A DNA stretch of 64,000 nucleotides from Rhizobium albus (GCA_030160035.1 BSNO01000001.1:310001-374000), one strand, 5' to 3'. Positions 20,051 to 29,044 are shown, numbered from the stretch's first letter. Numbers and translations are program-made. The notes: a model not told the origin generated them from the sequence alone.

Positions 20051-20916
20051 TGATTGCTAAGCTTTTGGGATCGACCGCAGTTCTGCTCGCGGCCTGTCTG
20101 CAACCGGTCTCGGCAGCGTCGCCGGATGCCTGGGCCGAATTCGCCAAGACCGTGGACGAGAAGTGCCGGGCGCTGGCGAAAGGCGAGATGGAGATCGAGG
20201 CGGTTCGAGTCGACCCGTTCGGCAGCGAAACGTACGGGCTTGCGATCGTTTCCGGCCGGGTTGGCGAGGCGGCGGTCGAGCGCATCTGCGTGATGGACAA
20301 GCAGAGCGAGGAGGCCGAACTTGGCGGTGAATTGCCGATGGCGGCGGCAACCGGCGATGCTCTCGGGTTTCTGGTGAGCGAGGATCGAGCCGACCTCGAT
20401 ACGATGCGGGCAGCTGCGGAGCGGACACTGGCCGAGATCGAGTCGAGCGGCGAGCCGCTCGATGCCGGCGCCATGGACGCTGCCGACAACGCATCGACCG
20501 GGCTGAACGACACCTTCTCGGCGATCACGTTGGCGCCGGGCGCCTATGCCTGCACGGTCTACTGGTACGGCTTTCTGGACCAGGGCGCACGCCGGGTCGG
20601 CGACCATCGCTGTCGCGTCTCGGAGGCCGAGACCGGCACCATCATCGAGAAGATTTCAGGCGAGCGCCTTGCCGCCAATCTCATCGTGGATGAGGACCGG
20701 ACGGTCTATGTCGGACGCACCTTCCTCGAAGGTCAGAGCGAGAATGCCTATGATGCGGCCAATCCCGCCAATGCGGGCAATTCGAATTTCGGCAACAAGG
20801 TGGGCCTGGCGGCGCAACTCGGAGACAGCGTCTATCTGATTTCGACGCAGGCACGCGGCATGCAGCCGAAGGACGAGACGTTCTTTGAAATCATCGCCCT
20901 GACGCCCGCGCCGTGA
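20050..20916 (+). CDS. Exported protein of unknown function inside the ligase operon
   Basis: A 288-residue product with a clear signal peptide (IAKLLGSTAVLLAACLQPVSA, cleavage near residue 22). The mature part is acidic, contains five cysteines or so (CRALAKGE, ICVMDK, ACTVYW, HRCRV) and no domain I recognise. The central region DTFSAITLAPGAYACTVYWYGFLDQGARRVGDHRC and the C-terminal FEIIALTP suggest a compact beta-rich domain. It overlaps the exonuclease stop by one base and is followed 4 bases later by the ligase, so it is an operon member by position, yet it is predicted to leave the cytoplasm where the repair enzymes act. Confidence 0.75.
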   Translation: MIAKLLGSTAVLLAACLQPVSAASPDAWAEFAKTVDEKCRALAKGEMEIEAVRVDPFGSETYGLAIVSGRVGEAAVERICVMDKQSEEAELGGELPMAAATGDALGFLVSEDRADLDTMRAAAERTLAEIESSGEPLDAGAMDAADNASTGLNDTFSAITLAPGAYACTVYWYGFLDQGARRVGDHRCRVSEAETGTIIEKISGERLAANLIVDEDRTVYVGRTFLEGQSENAYDAANPANAGNSNFGNKVGLAAQLGDSVYLISTQARGMQPKDETFFEIIALTPAP

Positions 20917-20920
20917 TCCG

Positions 20921-22555
20921 ATGAAACGCTTCGCCGAACTGCTCGACCGCCTGCTCCTGACCCCGTCGCGCAACGGCAAGCTTACACTGCTCGTGGATCA
21001 CTTCACGACAGTGCCGGACCCTGAGCGGGGCCTGGCGCTTGCAGCGATCACGCGCGACCTGTCGATCGCCTCGGTAAAGCCGGCCATGCTGCGGGCGCTG
21101 GTGGAGGAGCGGATCGATCCGATCCTGTTCGGATATTCCTATGATTATGTCGGCGATCTGGCCGAGACGATCGCACTGATTTGGCCGACCGAGGCGAGCG
21201 CGCTCGACCGGCGAAACGACGTGCCGACGCTTTCGGAAGTGGTGCAGACGCTGGATGCGACGAGCCGGGCGAAGGCACCGGCGGTCATGGCGGACTGGCT
21301 CGACCGCCTCGATGCATCAGGGCGCTATGCGCTGATCAAGCTCGCGACCGGGGGCTTGCGGATCGGCGTGTCGTCGCGGCTCGCCAAGCAGGCGCTCGCG
21401 GATTTCGGCAAGGTCGACGTGGTCGAGATCGAGGAGCTCTGGCACGGGCTGAAGCTGCCCTATCTGGAGCTTTTTGCATGGCTGGAAGGCCATGCGCCGA
21501 AGCCTGAGAGCCTGGCGGCGGCGCCGTTTCGGCCGGTAATGCTGGCCACCGCCATCGAGGATGGCGATCTCGACAAGCTTGACCCTGCCGATTACGCCGC
21601 CGAATGGAAATGGGACGGCATTAGGGTACAGGCGACATCGGAGCGGGGGGTTCGCCGGCTTTATACGCGCACTGGTGACGATATCTCCGGCACGTTTCCC
21701 GATATCTTGGAGGCGCTTAACTTCGAAGGCGCGATGGACGGCGAACTGCTCGTTGGCCATAGCCCTGACCTGACGGCGGGCAAGCAGGGTCCGGTCGAGA
21801 TCGGCACCTTTGGCGATCTGCAGCAGCGATTGAACCGCAAGGCGGTGACCGCAAAGACGATGGAGGCCTATCCGGCCTTCATCCGCGCCTACGATCTCAT
21901 GCAGGACGGCAGCGAAGACCTCCGAGCGGCGCCTTTTCGCGAGCGACGGGCGCGCCTGGAAGCCTTCGTGCTCGGGCTCGATCCAACGCGGTTCGACATC
22001 TCCCCGCTCGTTGAATTCACCGATTGGCAGCAGATCGTCGACTTCCGCACCGAGCCACCGCATCCGATCATCGAAGGGCTGATGCTGAAGCGGTGGGACA
22101 GCCCTTACGTGCCCGGCCGGCCGCGCGGCCCGTGGTTCAAATGGAAGCGTGAGCCGTTCACCATCGATGCGGTGCTGATGTATGCCCAGCGCGGCCATGG
22201 CAAACGGTCGAGCTTCTACTCCGATTACACATTCGGAGTCTGGAAGGGCGATACGCCGGAAACTGGTGAGCTGGTGCCCGTCGGCAAGGCCTATTTCGGC
22301 TTTACGGACGACGAATTGAAGCTGATCGACAAATTCGTTCGCGACAACACGATCGACCGCTATGGGCCGGTTCGGTCGGTCAAAGCGACGCCTGAGGTGG
22401 GGCTGGTGCTGGAAATCGCGTTCGAGGGGTTGAACCGCTCCGCCCGGCACAAATCGGGCGTCGCGATGCGCTTTCCGCGCATATCACGGCTGCGCTGGGA
22501 CAAGCCGGCGCGCGAGGCCGACCGCTTGGAAACGCTGGAACGGATGCTGGACTGA
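20921..22555 (+). CDS. ATP-dependent DNA ligase (ligase-associated repair cluster)
   Basis: A 544-residue ATP-dependent ligase. The adenylated lysine is K230 in EWKWDGIRVQ (motif I); motif IIIa/IV residues are in FEGAMDGELLVG and PIIEGLMLKRWDSPY, and motif V in WFKWKREPF. The N-terminal 210 residues form the DNA-binding domain (FAELLDRL near the start, LKLATGGLRIGVS). The C-terminal OB-fold contains FGFTDDELK and MRFPRISRLRWDK. Bacteria with this cluster also have NAD-dependent LigA for replication, so this enzyme is thought to serve repair. It ends the plus-strand half of the repair set. Confidence 0.93.
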   Translation: MKRFAELLDRLLLTPSRNGKLTLLVDHFTTVPDPERGLALAAITRDLSIASVKPAMLRALVEERIDPILFGYSYDYVGDLAETIALIWPTEASALDRRNDVPTLSEVVQTLDATSRAKAPAVMADWLDRLDASGRYALIKLATGGLRIGVSSRLAKQALADFGKVDVVEIEELWHGLKLPYLELFAWLEGHAPKPESLAAAPFRPVMLATAIEDGDLDKLDPADYAAEWKWDGIRVQATSERGVRRLYTRTGDDISGTFPDILEALNFEGAMDGELLVGHSPDLTAGKQGPVEIGTFGDLQQRLNRKAVTAKTMEAYPAFIRAYDLMQDGSEDLRAAPFRERRARLEAFVLGLDPTRFDISPLVEFTDWQQIVDFRTEPPHPIIEGLMLKRWDSPYVPGRPRGPWFKWKREPFTIDAVLMYAQRGHGKRSSFYSDYTFGVWKGDTPETGELVPVGKAYFGFTDDELKLIDKFVRDNTIDRYGPVRSVKATPEVGLVLEIAFEGLNRSARHKSGVAMRFPRISRLRWDKPAREADRLETLERMLD

Positions 22556-22634
22556 CGGGGGCGCCTTGCCAAAGCCGCAAAGGCTTCCTACCTCGCCAAC
22601 TCTAAGACGCGCTGACAGCTTCGGAAAGGCACCA

Positions 22635-22901
22635 ATGTCGGGCAGGGTGACACGGTTTTTGGGCGATACGCCGGGACGGACGCTGGTCAAGCTTCTCGTC
22701 GTCTCCTTCATCGTCGGCGTCGTGATGAACGTGATGGGGTGGTATCCGCTGGATATCTACTACTTCGTCCGCGACTTCGCGCTCTATCTCTGGGATTTGG
22801 GCTTCGATGCCTTCGGCAGCGTCGGCAATTACCTGATCCTCGGTGCGATGGTGGTTATTCCCGTCTTCCTTATCCTGCGCATTGTCAGCTATCGGAACTG
22901 A
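22635..22901 (+). CDS. DUF6460-type small membrane protein
   Basis: An 88-residue protein with two membrane helices: VKLLVVSFIVGVVMNVMGW (about 19-37) and NYLILGAMVVIPVFLILRI (about 67-85). The short loop DIYYFVRDFALYLWDLGFDAFGSVGN links them and is aromatic. Small proteins of this form are common in Rhizobiales and have no assigned role. I start at the ATG at 22635, preceded by GGAAAGG 5 bases upstream, not at an earlier ATG at 22566 in the same frame. It lies 80 bases behind the ligase and 7 bases before the CAP-domain lipoprotein. Confidence 0.75.
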   Translation: MSGRVTRFLGDTPGRTLVKLLVVSFIVGVVMNVMGWYPLDIYYFVRDFALYLWDLGFDAFGSVGNYLILGAMVVIPVFLILRIVSYRN

Positions 22902-22908
22902 TCCTTTC

Positions 22909-23394
22909 ATGCAGACCAGACGTTTCGTCCTTCTCGGAAGCGGCGCGGCCGGGCTTGCGCTGATTGCAGGGTGCTCGACGCTCGGCACCCGCAGTTCGAT
23001 CCCGGGCCAGGTCGTCACCATGGACGCGATCGAGCGGGTGAACGCCTTTCGCGTCGCCAATGGGCGGACGCCGCTGCGCCATGATGCGCGTGCCTCGGAA
23101 GCAGCGCTTTCCCATGCACGCACGATGGCCGAAAATCGCCGCATGGCGCACAATATCGGCGTCGGCGCCGATTTCGCGCAGCGCATGAAGGGACAGAACG
23201 TGACCTTGCCGGCCGCCGAGAACATCGCGACAGGGCAGGCGACTGTCGATCGCGCGTTGCTCGCCTGGGAAGTCTCGGCAAGCCACCGTGCCAATACGCT
23301 CGATCCCCGGTTCACCGGGCTCGGCGTCGCCATGGCACAGGACACCGACAATGGCGGTGCGCCCTATTGGGCGATGATCCTTTCGGGCGGCTGA
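22909..23394 (+). CDS. CAP-domain (SCP/PR1-like) lipoprotein
   Basis: A 161-residue secreted protein. The N-terminus QTRRFVLLGSGAAGLALIAGCSTL is a lipoprotein signal with the lipobox LIAGC, cysteine at 22; the RR pair may also allow Tat export. The CAP domain follows, with the features VNAFRVANGRTPL, ALSHARTMAENRRMAHN and the AENIATGQATV motif, and ends with SHRANTLDPRFTGLGVAMAQ. Bacterial CAP proteins often have no known substrate; some bind lipids or act as proteases. It lies 7 bases after the small membrane gene and is probably co-transcribed. Confidence 0.82.
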   Translation: MQTRRFVLLGSGAAGLALIAGCSTLGTRSSIPGQVVTMDAIERVNAFRVANGRTPLRHDARASEAALSHARTMAENRRMAHNIGVGADFAQRMKGQNVTLPAAENIATGQATVDRALLAWEVSASHRANTLDPRFTGLGVAMAQDTDNGGAPYWAMILSGG

Positions 23395-23407
23395 AGCCGT
23401 CGCCCAA

Positions 23408-24682
23408 TCAGTAGCGGCTGTTGCCGGAGCCTTCATCGATGATGGGCGTGTCGACCGCGGCATAGAGACTGGCATCGGAATAGACGACCCTGCGCGCATC
23501 TGCGCCAAGGTGGAGGCCGACGACCAAGTTGACGTAGCGGTTGACGCCGATCCGTGTGTCCAGAACGCCGTCAGGGGCTCCATTCAGCGCGATGCCTGTC
23601 GTTCGGCCTGCCGACCGGCCAACCCGGGTCGCATCCTGGAACTTGTTGCCATCGATCCAGCCATATTGAGAGGCGGCGTCGCCCACTTCTGCGACGAGCC
23701 CGGTCCAGGTGGTGTCCGGCTGCTCTACGAGCAGGTCGTTGCCGGTCACGATGAAGTCGCGGGCGCGCATCAGACGCATGCCCGTTCTGAAGGTCTGGAA
23801 GTGGCAGTTGGTGATCCAGAAAAGCGGCTTCCCGGCATTGCCCCCGTCCAGCGGGTGTTCGTCCGCCTCCACGAGCACGCCCTCGTCGCAGGCAACGGCA
23901 GAGTGCTTGTCGATCGTGATGCCTTCGTGGGTGCCGATGAGATGCACGCCGCAGCCGGCGAAATAGGCCTGGCAATTTTCGATGGTAAAGTCGACCGGGT
24001 GGCTCTCGCCGTCGCCCTGGGCAACGATCGCGCTTCCCTGGCGCTCGCCCGGCACCACGTGGCGGACGCCGTTGTGAATGCAGCCGCGCACGACACCGTG
24101 CCGCTGGTTGACGAGGCGAATGCCGGTGCGAAAGCCGCGATCATGATCGGTCGCGCTCGTATGCACATTGGTGATGTCGAAGGTGCGGTAGACGGAGCCC
24201 GTACCGCCGCTGGCCGTGAGGGTCAGCGCCCCATGCGGCGATCCGGTGACCGCCGACAGCAGGCCGAAATCGCGCGCGGTCAGGGCGTTGCCTGTCGCAA
24301 TGCCAATCTCGCCGCAGTCGAAATGCAGCGCGTCGCCTTCGGCGTGATCGACGATGAAATGGTTGCGGCCAAGGCCCTGCAGCATGCTCGGCTGGTCGGT
24401 GAAGCCGTTGCCGAAGGTGATGGGCTCCGTCAGCCGATAGGTGCCGACCAGTGCCACGCCAAGGCCAGAATGCAGCGCGCGGCGAACGGCATCCGTATCG
24501 TCAGCCATGCCGTCGCCAACCGCGCCGAAGTTTTCGGGCGCCGTCCAGCCAGGCACGATGGCGGCCTGAAATTCGCTCGCCCGCTGCGCCCAGGCCTGCG
24601 GCATGCCGAGCAGCAGGGCTGTCACCGCGCCTGCGCCTGACCCGAGGAGCGAGCGGCGCGTGAAATGAGCTACTCGGATCAT
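23408..24682 (-). CDS. Tat-exported right-handed beta-helix protein
   Basis: A 424-residue protein. The N-terminus FTRRSLLGSGAGAVTALLLGMPQAWAQ is a twin-arginine signal. NFGAVGDGMADDTDAVRRAL, the pectate_lyase_3-like entry into a right-handed parallel beta-helix, follows, and most of the rest is strand-turn repeats (IENCQAYFAGCGVHLIG, ITNCHFQTFRTGMRL, ARDFIVTGNDLLV). This fold serves in polysaccharide lyases and phage tailspikes. No catalytic set can be assigned. It matches the general form of the twin-arginine uncharacterised repeat proteins of Rhizobiales (TIGR03808 type). It converges with the CAP gene, 13 bases apart. Confidence 0.75.
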   Translation of the reverse strand: MIRVAHFTRRSLLGSGAGAVTALLLGMPQAWAQRASEFQAAIVPGWTAPENFGAVGDGMADDTDAVRRALHSGLGVALVGTYRLTEPITFGNGFTDQPSMLQGLGRNHFIVDHAEGDALHFDCGEIGIATGNALTARDFGLLSAVTGSPHGALTLTASGGTGSVYRTFDITNVHTSATDHDRGFRTGIRLVNQRHGVVRGCIHNGVRHVVPGERQGSAIVAQGDGESHPVDFTIENCQAYFAGCGVHLIGTHEGITIDKHSAVACDEGVLVEADEHPLDGGNAGKPLFWITNCHFQTFRTGMRLMRARDFIVTGNDLLVEQPDTTWTGLVAEVGDAASQYGWIDGNKFQDATRVGRSAGRTTGIALNGAPDGVLDTRIGVNRYVNLVVGLHLGADARRVVYSDASLYAAVDTPIIDEGSGNSRY

Positions 24683-24706
24683 TTGGTCTTGTCGCTCCTA
24701 CCAGTC

Positions 24707-25606
24707 TCAGACGAATTCGCGGGCGACGCGAAAGAGTGTCGCGTGGCGCTCGGCGACCGCATCGACATCCTTGCCGTAGCCGCCGCCGATGACCCCGCAG
24801 AGCGGAATGCCGCGTTCCCGGAAGAAGCCGATGACCGCGCGGTCGCGCCGCTTCAGGCCCTCGTCGGTCAGGGAGAGCCTGCCGAGCCGATCATCGGAGT
24901 GTGGATCGACGCCGGCGTTGTAGAACACGATATCGGGCCTCGGTCCAAGACATGCGCGCGCGAGCGTATCCTCGAGGATTTCCAGATAGGCATCATCGCG
25001 GACCTTGTCGGGCAGCGCGACATCCATGTCCGATGGCACCTTGTCGTTCGGATAGTTGCGTTCGGCATGAACCGACACCGTGAAGACGCGGGGCTCGTCT
25101 CGAAAGATGTCGGCAGTTCCATCGCCCTGGTGCACGTCGAGATCGATTACCATGGCCCGACGGATCGTCGCCTCATCGAGAAGCTTGGACGCCGCGACGC
25201 CGACATCGTTGAAGGTGCAGAAGCCCGCACCATGGGCGCGCCGCGCGTGGTGGCTGCCGCCGGCGGTGTTGCAGGCAAGGCCGGTTTCCAGCGCGATGCG
25301 TGCCGCCAGAAGGGTGCCGGAAGTTGCAGCGCGCGCGCGGCGCGATACGCGCTCATTGACCGGAAAGCCGATGGCCTTCTCGATCCGCTCGGGGACGGCG
25401 ATTGCGAAAACCTGCGCCACATAGGTCGGGTCATGGGCGAGTGCAAAGACCTCCTGCGGTTCGATCCCGGGCACCTCATGGCCTTGTTCGAGGAGGCCAT
25501 CGCGTCTCAAAATCTCGATCAGCCGGGTGTATTTGCCCATGGGAAAGCGATGGTCAGCAGAAAACTGCGCATCGTAGTCGGGGGTGTGGACGATCGGGAG
25601 CACCAT
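24707..25606 (-). CDS. Histone deacetylase family protein (AcuC/AphA-like hydrolase)
   Basis: A 299-residue zinc hydrolase of the arginase/deacetylase fold. The active-site elements are visible: AGGSHHARRAHGAGFCTFND (tandem His), DLDVHQGDGTA (zinc ligands Asp and His), and NAGVDPHSDD (third zinc ligand), with GGGYGKD near the end contributing the catalytic Tyr. Bacterial members deacetylate acetoin-pathway proteins, acetylpolyamines or other amides; the substrate here is not known. The ATG is 24 bases upstream of the beta-helix gene on the same strand and faces a divergent MATE transporter gene. Confidence 0.88.
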   Translation of the reverse strand: MVLPIVHTPDYDAQFSADHRFPMGKYTRLIEILRRDGLLEQGHEVPGIEPQEVFALAHDPTYVAQVFAIAVPERIEKAIGFPVNERVSRRARAATSGTLLAARIALETGLACNTAGGSHHARRAHGAGFCTFNDVGVAASKLLDEATIRRAMVIDLDVHQGDGTADIFRDEPRVFTVSVHAERNYPNDKVPSDMDVALPDKVRDDAYLEILEDTLARACLGPRPDIVFYNAGVDPHSDDRLGRLSLTDEGLKRRDRAVIGFFRERGIPLCGVIGGGYGKDVDAVAERHATLFRVAREFV

Positions 25607-25761
25607 CTCAGACTCGATATAGCGGAAGCCGCCGGCAAATGAAGTGCTGCCGGCTCATCGGTGCCCATCGAAGGGCTTGCGGCCCACCCACGCTTCTCTC
25701 CTTTCCAGAAACGATCTAGGGGAAGTGCGGCATCCGCTCCGCTTTCTTCAAGGTCGCTTTC

Positions 25762-27114
25762 TTGTCGTCCAGCCCAACGAATTCCAACGCGTCCGAAGCC
25801 CGGCCGTTCGACGTGACCAGCCGATCGGTGATCGCGATCGCGCTGCCGATGACGCTTGCCTTCATGACGACGCCGCTGATTGGGTTGACCGACACGGCGA
25901 TCGTGGGCCAGTCGGGCGAGGCCGCACCGCTAGGCGGCCTTGCGATCGGAGCGATCATCTTCGATTTCGTGTTCGTCAGCTGCAATTTCCTGCGGGCGGC
26001 AACGACCGGCCTCGTCGCACAGTCGGCAGGGCGCGGCGATGTCGGCGAGCAACAGACGATCTTCTGGCGCGCGCTGATCCTTGCGCTCGGAATCGGCATC
26101 GCCTTTGTGGTGCTTGCACCGTGGATCACCGGTGCGGGGCTGGCCTTCATGGAGCCCGGTGCGGACGTGCGCGCTGCCGCCGAAACCTATATGGCGATCC
26201 GCTTTCTCTCGGCCCCGGCCGCGCTTGCGAACTACGCGATCCTGGGTTTCGTCCTCGGTCGCGGAGAAGCCAGGCTCGGTCTCGGTCTGCAGGTGTTGAT
26301 CAACGGCGCCAACATCGCCCTCTCGCTCTATCTCGGCGTGGTGCTGGGATGGGGCATCGAAGGGGTCGCCTGGGGGACGGTTGCAGCCGAGTGCATCGGC
26401 GCCGTCTGCGGCTTCGCGGTCATCGTCGGGCGCTTTTCACGCCAGCCACGGCCGGGCTGCTTGTCGCTCTTCGACCGGAAGGCGCTCGTTGCGCTGATGG
26501 CGCTCAATCGCGACATCATGATCCGATCGCTGTCGCTTCTCACCGCTTTCGCGCTCTTCACGCGTACCGGGGCGCAATTTGGTCCGGTCATGCTTGCGGC
26601 CAATGCAGTGCTGCTCAACTTCTTCATGATCGCCGGCTTCTATCTCGACGGCTTGGCGACGGCGTCGGAGCAGATCGTCGGTCGCTCGATCGGCGCGATG
26701 CATCGGCCGGCTTTCGACAAGGCAATTCGGCTGACGGTGTTGTGGGGCTTTGCCTTGTCGGGCATCGCAGCCGCGTTCTTCCTGCTGGCCGGTCCGGCGC
26801 TGATCGACATCGTCACCACCGCGCCGGAAGTGCGCGAGGCGGCCCGGATCTATCTTCCATGGGCGGCACTGACAGGACTTTCCGGCGTGCTGGCATTTCA
26901 GATGGACGGCGTCTTCATCGGCGCAACCTGGTCGCGCGACATGCGCAACATGATGATCCTGTCGCTGATCGCTTTCGTCGCCATGGTGTGGTTCGTCGTG
27001 CCCATGGCCGGCAATCACGGGCTTTGGGCTGCGTTCAACCTGTTTCTCGGCTTGCGCGGCATCTCGCTTTTTCTGCTCGTACCGCGCCGCGCACAGGCGA
27101 CCTTCAGGCAGTGA
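25762..27114 (+). CDS. MATE-family multidrug/Na+ efflux transporter
   Basis: A 450-residue inner-membrane antiporter with twelve hydrophobic segments in two halves. The first helix pattern is PMTLAFMTTPLIGLTDTAIVGQ, and the second half starts with ILQVL-type and GVLAFQMDGVFIGATWSRDMRN, both standard in DinF/NorM proteins. The start codon appears to be TTG at 25762, with AAGG 8 bases upstream; no in-frame ATG occurs until after the first helix begins. It runs towards pyrD, and the two genes overlap by 11 bases at their 3' ends. Confidence 0.9.
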   Translation: MSSSPTNSNASEARPFDVTSRSVIAIALPMTLAFMTTPLIGLTDTAIVGQSGEAAPLGGLAIGAIIFDFVFVSCNFLRAATTGLVAQSAGRGDVGEQQTIFWRALILALGIGIAFVVLAPWITGAGLAFMEPGADVRAAAETYMAIRFLSAPAALANYAILGFVLGRGEARLGLGLQVLINGANIALSLYLGVVLGWGIEGVAWGTVAAECIGAVCGFAVIVGRFSRQPRPGCLSLFDRKALVALMALNRDIMIRSLSLLTAFALFTRTGAQFGPVMLAANAVLLNFFMIAGFYLDGLATASEQIVGRSIGAMHRPAFDKAIRLTVLWGFALSGIAAAFFLLAGPALIDIVTTAPEVREAARIYLPWAALTGLSGVLAFQMDGVFIGATWSRDMRNMMILSLIAFVAMVWFVVPMAGNHGLWAAFNLFLGLRGISLFLLVPRRAQATFRQ

Positions 27115-28198
27115 GCGCGAGATCCGCCCAGGCATCGACTTCGGTATCACGGTAATCGGCAATGACGGCGACGCCGTCGGCATCGAGGCGTTCGGCAAGA
27201 CCCTTGGTGATGTCGTGCGCGATGGCAGGGCCGCGATAGATGAGGCCTGTATAAAGCTGCACGAGGTCGGCGCCCGCCTTGATCTTCGTCAGCGCCGCTT
27301 CTGCGGAATCGACGCCGCCGACACCGATCAGCACCAGACTTGTCCCCACACGTCGACGCAGGCGCGCCAGCATGATGTTGGAGCGTTCAAACAGCGGGCG
27401 TCCGGAAAGGCCACCCGTCTCGCGTGCCTTGTCGCTGTTGGTCAGGCCGGCGCGCGACAGGGTGGTGTTGGAAACGATCACACCTTCGATGGCATGGGCC
27501 AGCGCCATTTCGGCGACGTCGTCGAGCGCGGCTTCATCCAGATCCGGCGCGATCTTGAGGAACACCGACAGGCGCTTGCCCGTGATGCTGGCGGCAGCTT
27601 CGCGCGCAGCGGTCACTGCTTTCAGCAGTTCGGCCAGGCTTTCGCGCGCCTGCAGATCGCGAAGGCCGGGCGTGTTCGGCGAGGACACATTGATCGTGAA
27701 ATAGTCGGCGACCGTCGCGAAGGTCTTGATGCCGGCCGCGTAATCGGCAACGCGGTCGTCGCTATCCTTGTTGGCGCCGATATTCACGCCGACGATGCCT
27801 GCCCGGCGCGAGCGCTTCTTGAGCCTGGCTAACGCCGCCTCATGTCCGCGATTGTTGAAGCCGAGCCGGTTGATGACGGCTTCGTCCTCCGGCAGCCGGA
27901 AGATGCGGGGCTGCGGATTTCCCGCCTGCGGCTTCGGGGTCACCGTGCCGATTTCGACGAAGCCGAAGCCGAGCTGCAGAAGCGCATTCGGCACTTCCGC
28001 GTCCTTGTCGAAACCGGCGGCCATGCCGATCGGGTTCGGCAGGATCAGATTGGCGACGCGTGTTTCCAGACGCTTGTCGCGCACCGGGGGCGGGGCAGGC
28101 ACCAGGCCTGCCGACAGCGCTCGAATGGCCAGTCCATGCGCCGTTTCAGGCTGCAACAGAAACAGAAGCTGGCGGCCGATATCGGCGGTGAAAGACAT
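27104..28198 (-). CDS. pyrD: Dihydroorotate dehydrogenase (quinone), class 2
   Basis: A 364-residue membrane-associated enzyme that oxidises dihydroorotate to orotate in pyrimidine synthesis, with FMN and quinone. It has the class 2 N-terminal helix (LLFLLQPETAHGLAIRAL) and the barrel motifs NPIGMAAGFDKDAEV, INVSSPNTPGLRDLQ (active-site Ser region), KIAPDLDE, NTT and GVGGVDSAEAAL. It shares a one-base stop/start overlap with the DUF952 gene upstream, so the two are co-transcribed, a common rhizobial pairing. Its 3' end overlaps the convergent MATE gene by 11 bases. Confidence 0.95.
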   Translation of the reverse strand: MSFTADIGRQLLFLLQPETAHGLAIRALSAGLVPAPPPVRDKRLETRVANLILPNPIGMAAGFDKDAEVPNALLQLGFGFVEIGTVTPKPQAGNPQPRIFRLPEDEAVINRLGFNNRGHEAALARLKKRSRRAGIVGVNIGANKDSDDRVADYAAGIKTFATVADYFTINVSSPNTPGLRDLQARESLAELLKAVTAAREAAASITGKRLSVFLKIAPDLDEAALDDVAEMALAHAIEGVIVSNTTLSRAGLTNSDKARETGGLSGRPLFERSNIMLARLRRRVGTSLVLIGVGGVDSAEAALTKIKAGADLVQLYTGLIYRGPAIAHDITKGLAERLDADGVAVIADYRDTEVDAWADLALTA

Positions 28199-28545
28199 CA
28201 GGCGTCCAATGCCGGAAAATTGTGGGAGCCGTCGGCGTTCAGCGGCAAAGGCTTCACCCAGAGCACGGCCGACAATTCCAGCGGCGTATAGAGATGCGGA
28301 AAGAGCTGTCCGCCGCGGGACGGTTCGTAGACCAGATGATCGCCGAACTGCGCCGGGTCGATCGCAACGAGCACCAGATCGTCCTGGCCCTGGAAATGCT
28401 TGGCTGCCGTCTCGCGGACCTGATCGGCTGTGGAGAAATGGATGTAGCCGTCGATGAGATCGATCGGCGCACCGACGAACTGGCCTGCTGCTTCTGCTGC
28501 TTCCCAGAGCGGGCGCGGCGCGATCTTGTAGATCGGTGCTGTCAT
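28198..28545 (-). CDS. DUF952 family protein
   Basis: A 115-residue soluble protein in the DUF952 family, seen in IYKIAPRPLWEAAEAAGQF, DGYIHFSTADQVRETAAKHF and the C-terminal GQLFPHLYTPLELSAVLWV. The family is related in sequence to RNA-processing ADP-ribosyltransferase-like folds but has no assigned reaction. The stop overlaps the pyrD start codon by one base, so it is translationally coupled to pyrD. Confidence 0.85.
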   Translation of the reverse strand: MTAPIYKIAPRPLWEAAEAAGQFVGAPIDLIDGYIHFSTADQVRETAAKHFQGQDDLVLVAIDPAQFGDHLVYEPSRGGQLFPHLYTPLELSAVLWVKPLPLNADGSHNFPALDA

Positions 28546-28636
28546 GCGAGTCCCTTCGCGTGTAACGATCCGGATATCCTATTTCGGACGCGTTTCAATG
28601 GGCATAGTGACTGTGATTAAGCAATTGGAGGCGACG

Positions 28637-29041
28637 ATGTTGCACAAATTTCCCGCCGCCGCGCTGATCCTTGGCCTTTTGGCCGGCCCCGCGGTCGCGC
28701 AAGACGATGGGCGCTACTCTATGGAGCGTACCGAAGACGGCTTCGTGCGCATGGATCGACAGACCGGGGAGGTCTCGGTCTGCCGGGAGCAGGGCGAGGA
28801 TCTCGTGTGCCGGCTGGCGGCCGATGACCGGCAGGCCTTCGAGACGGATCTCGACGCGCTGTCGGACCGTGTCACGGCGCTCGAGGAGCGGCTTGCAGAG
28901 TTGTCCTCGGCCGATCTGCCGCCCGAGGAAGAGATCGACCGTGCGATGGGCATCATGGAAAGCTTCATGCGCCGCTTCTTCGGCATGATCCAGGAATTCC
29001 AGCAGGAGCTGGGTGCGCCCGAGGATGGCACCCGCACCTGA
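28637..29041 (+). CDS. Small secreted coiled-coil protein, unknown
   Basis: A 134-residue product with a clean signal peptide (LHKFPAAALILGLLAGPAVAQ). The mature N-terminus has a short domain with two cysteines in SVCREQGEDLVCRLAADD, which may form a disulfide, then a predicted coiled coil (LDALSDRVTALEERLAELS) and an acidic helical tail. I start at the ATG at 28637, with TTGGAGG 6 bases upstream. Similar proteins exist in Rhizobiales with no known role. Its neighbours give no hint. Confidence 0.7.
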   Translation: MLHKFPAAALILGLLAGPAVAQDDGRYSMERTEDGFVRMDRQTGEVSVCREQGEDLVCRLAADDRQAFETDLDALSDRVTALEERLAELSSADLPPEEEIDRAMGIMESFMRRFFGMIQEFQQELGAPEDGTRT

Positions 29042-29044
29042 TCG

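Noticed and set aside
23408-24682. The beta-helix protein as a phage tailspike
   Set aside because: It has a Tat signal, sits among chromosomal genes and has no phage neighbours; the shared start motif only reflects the fold.
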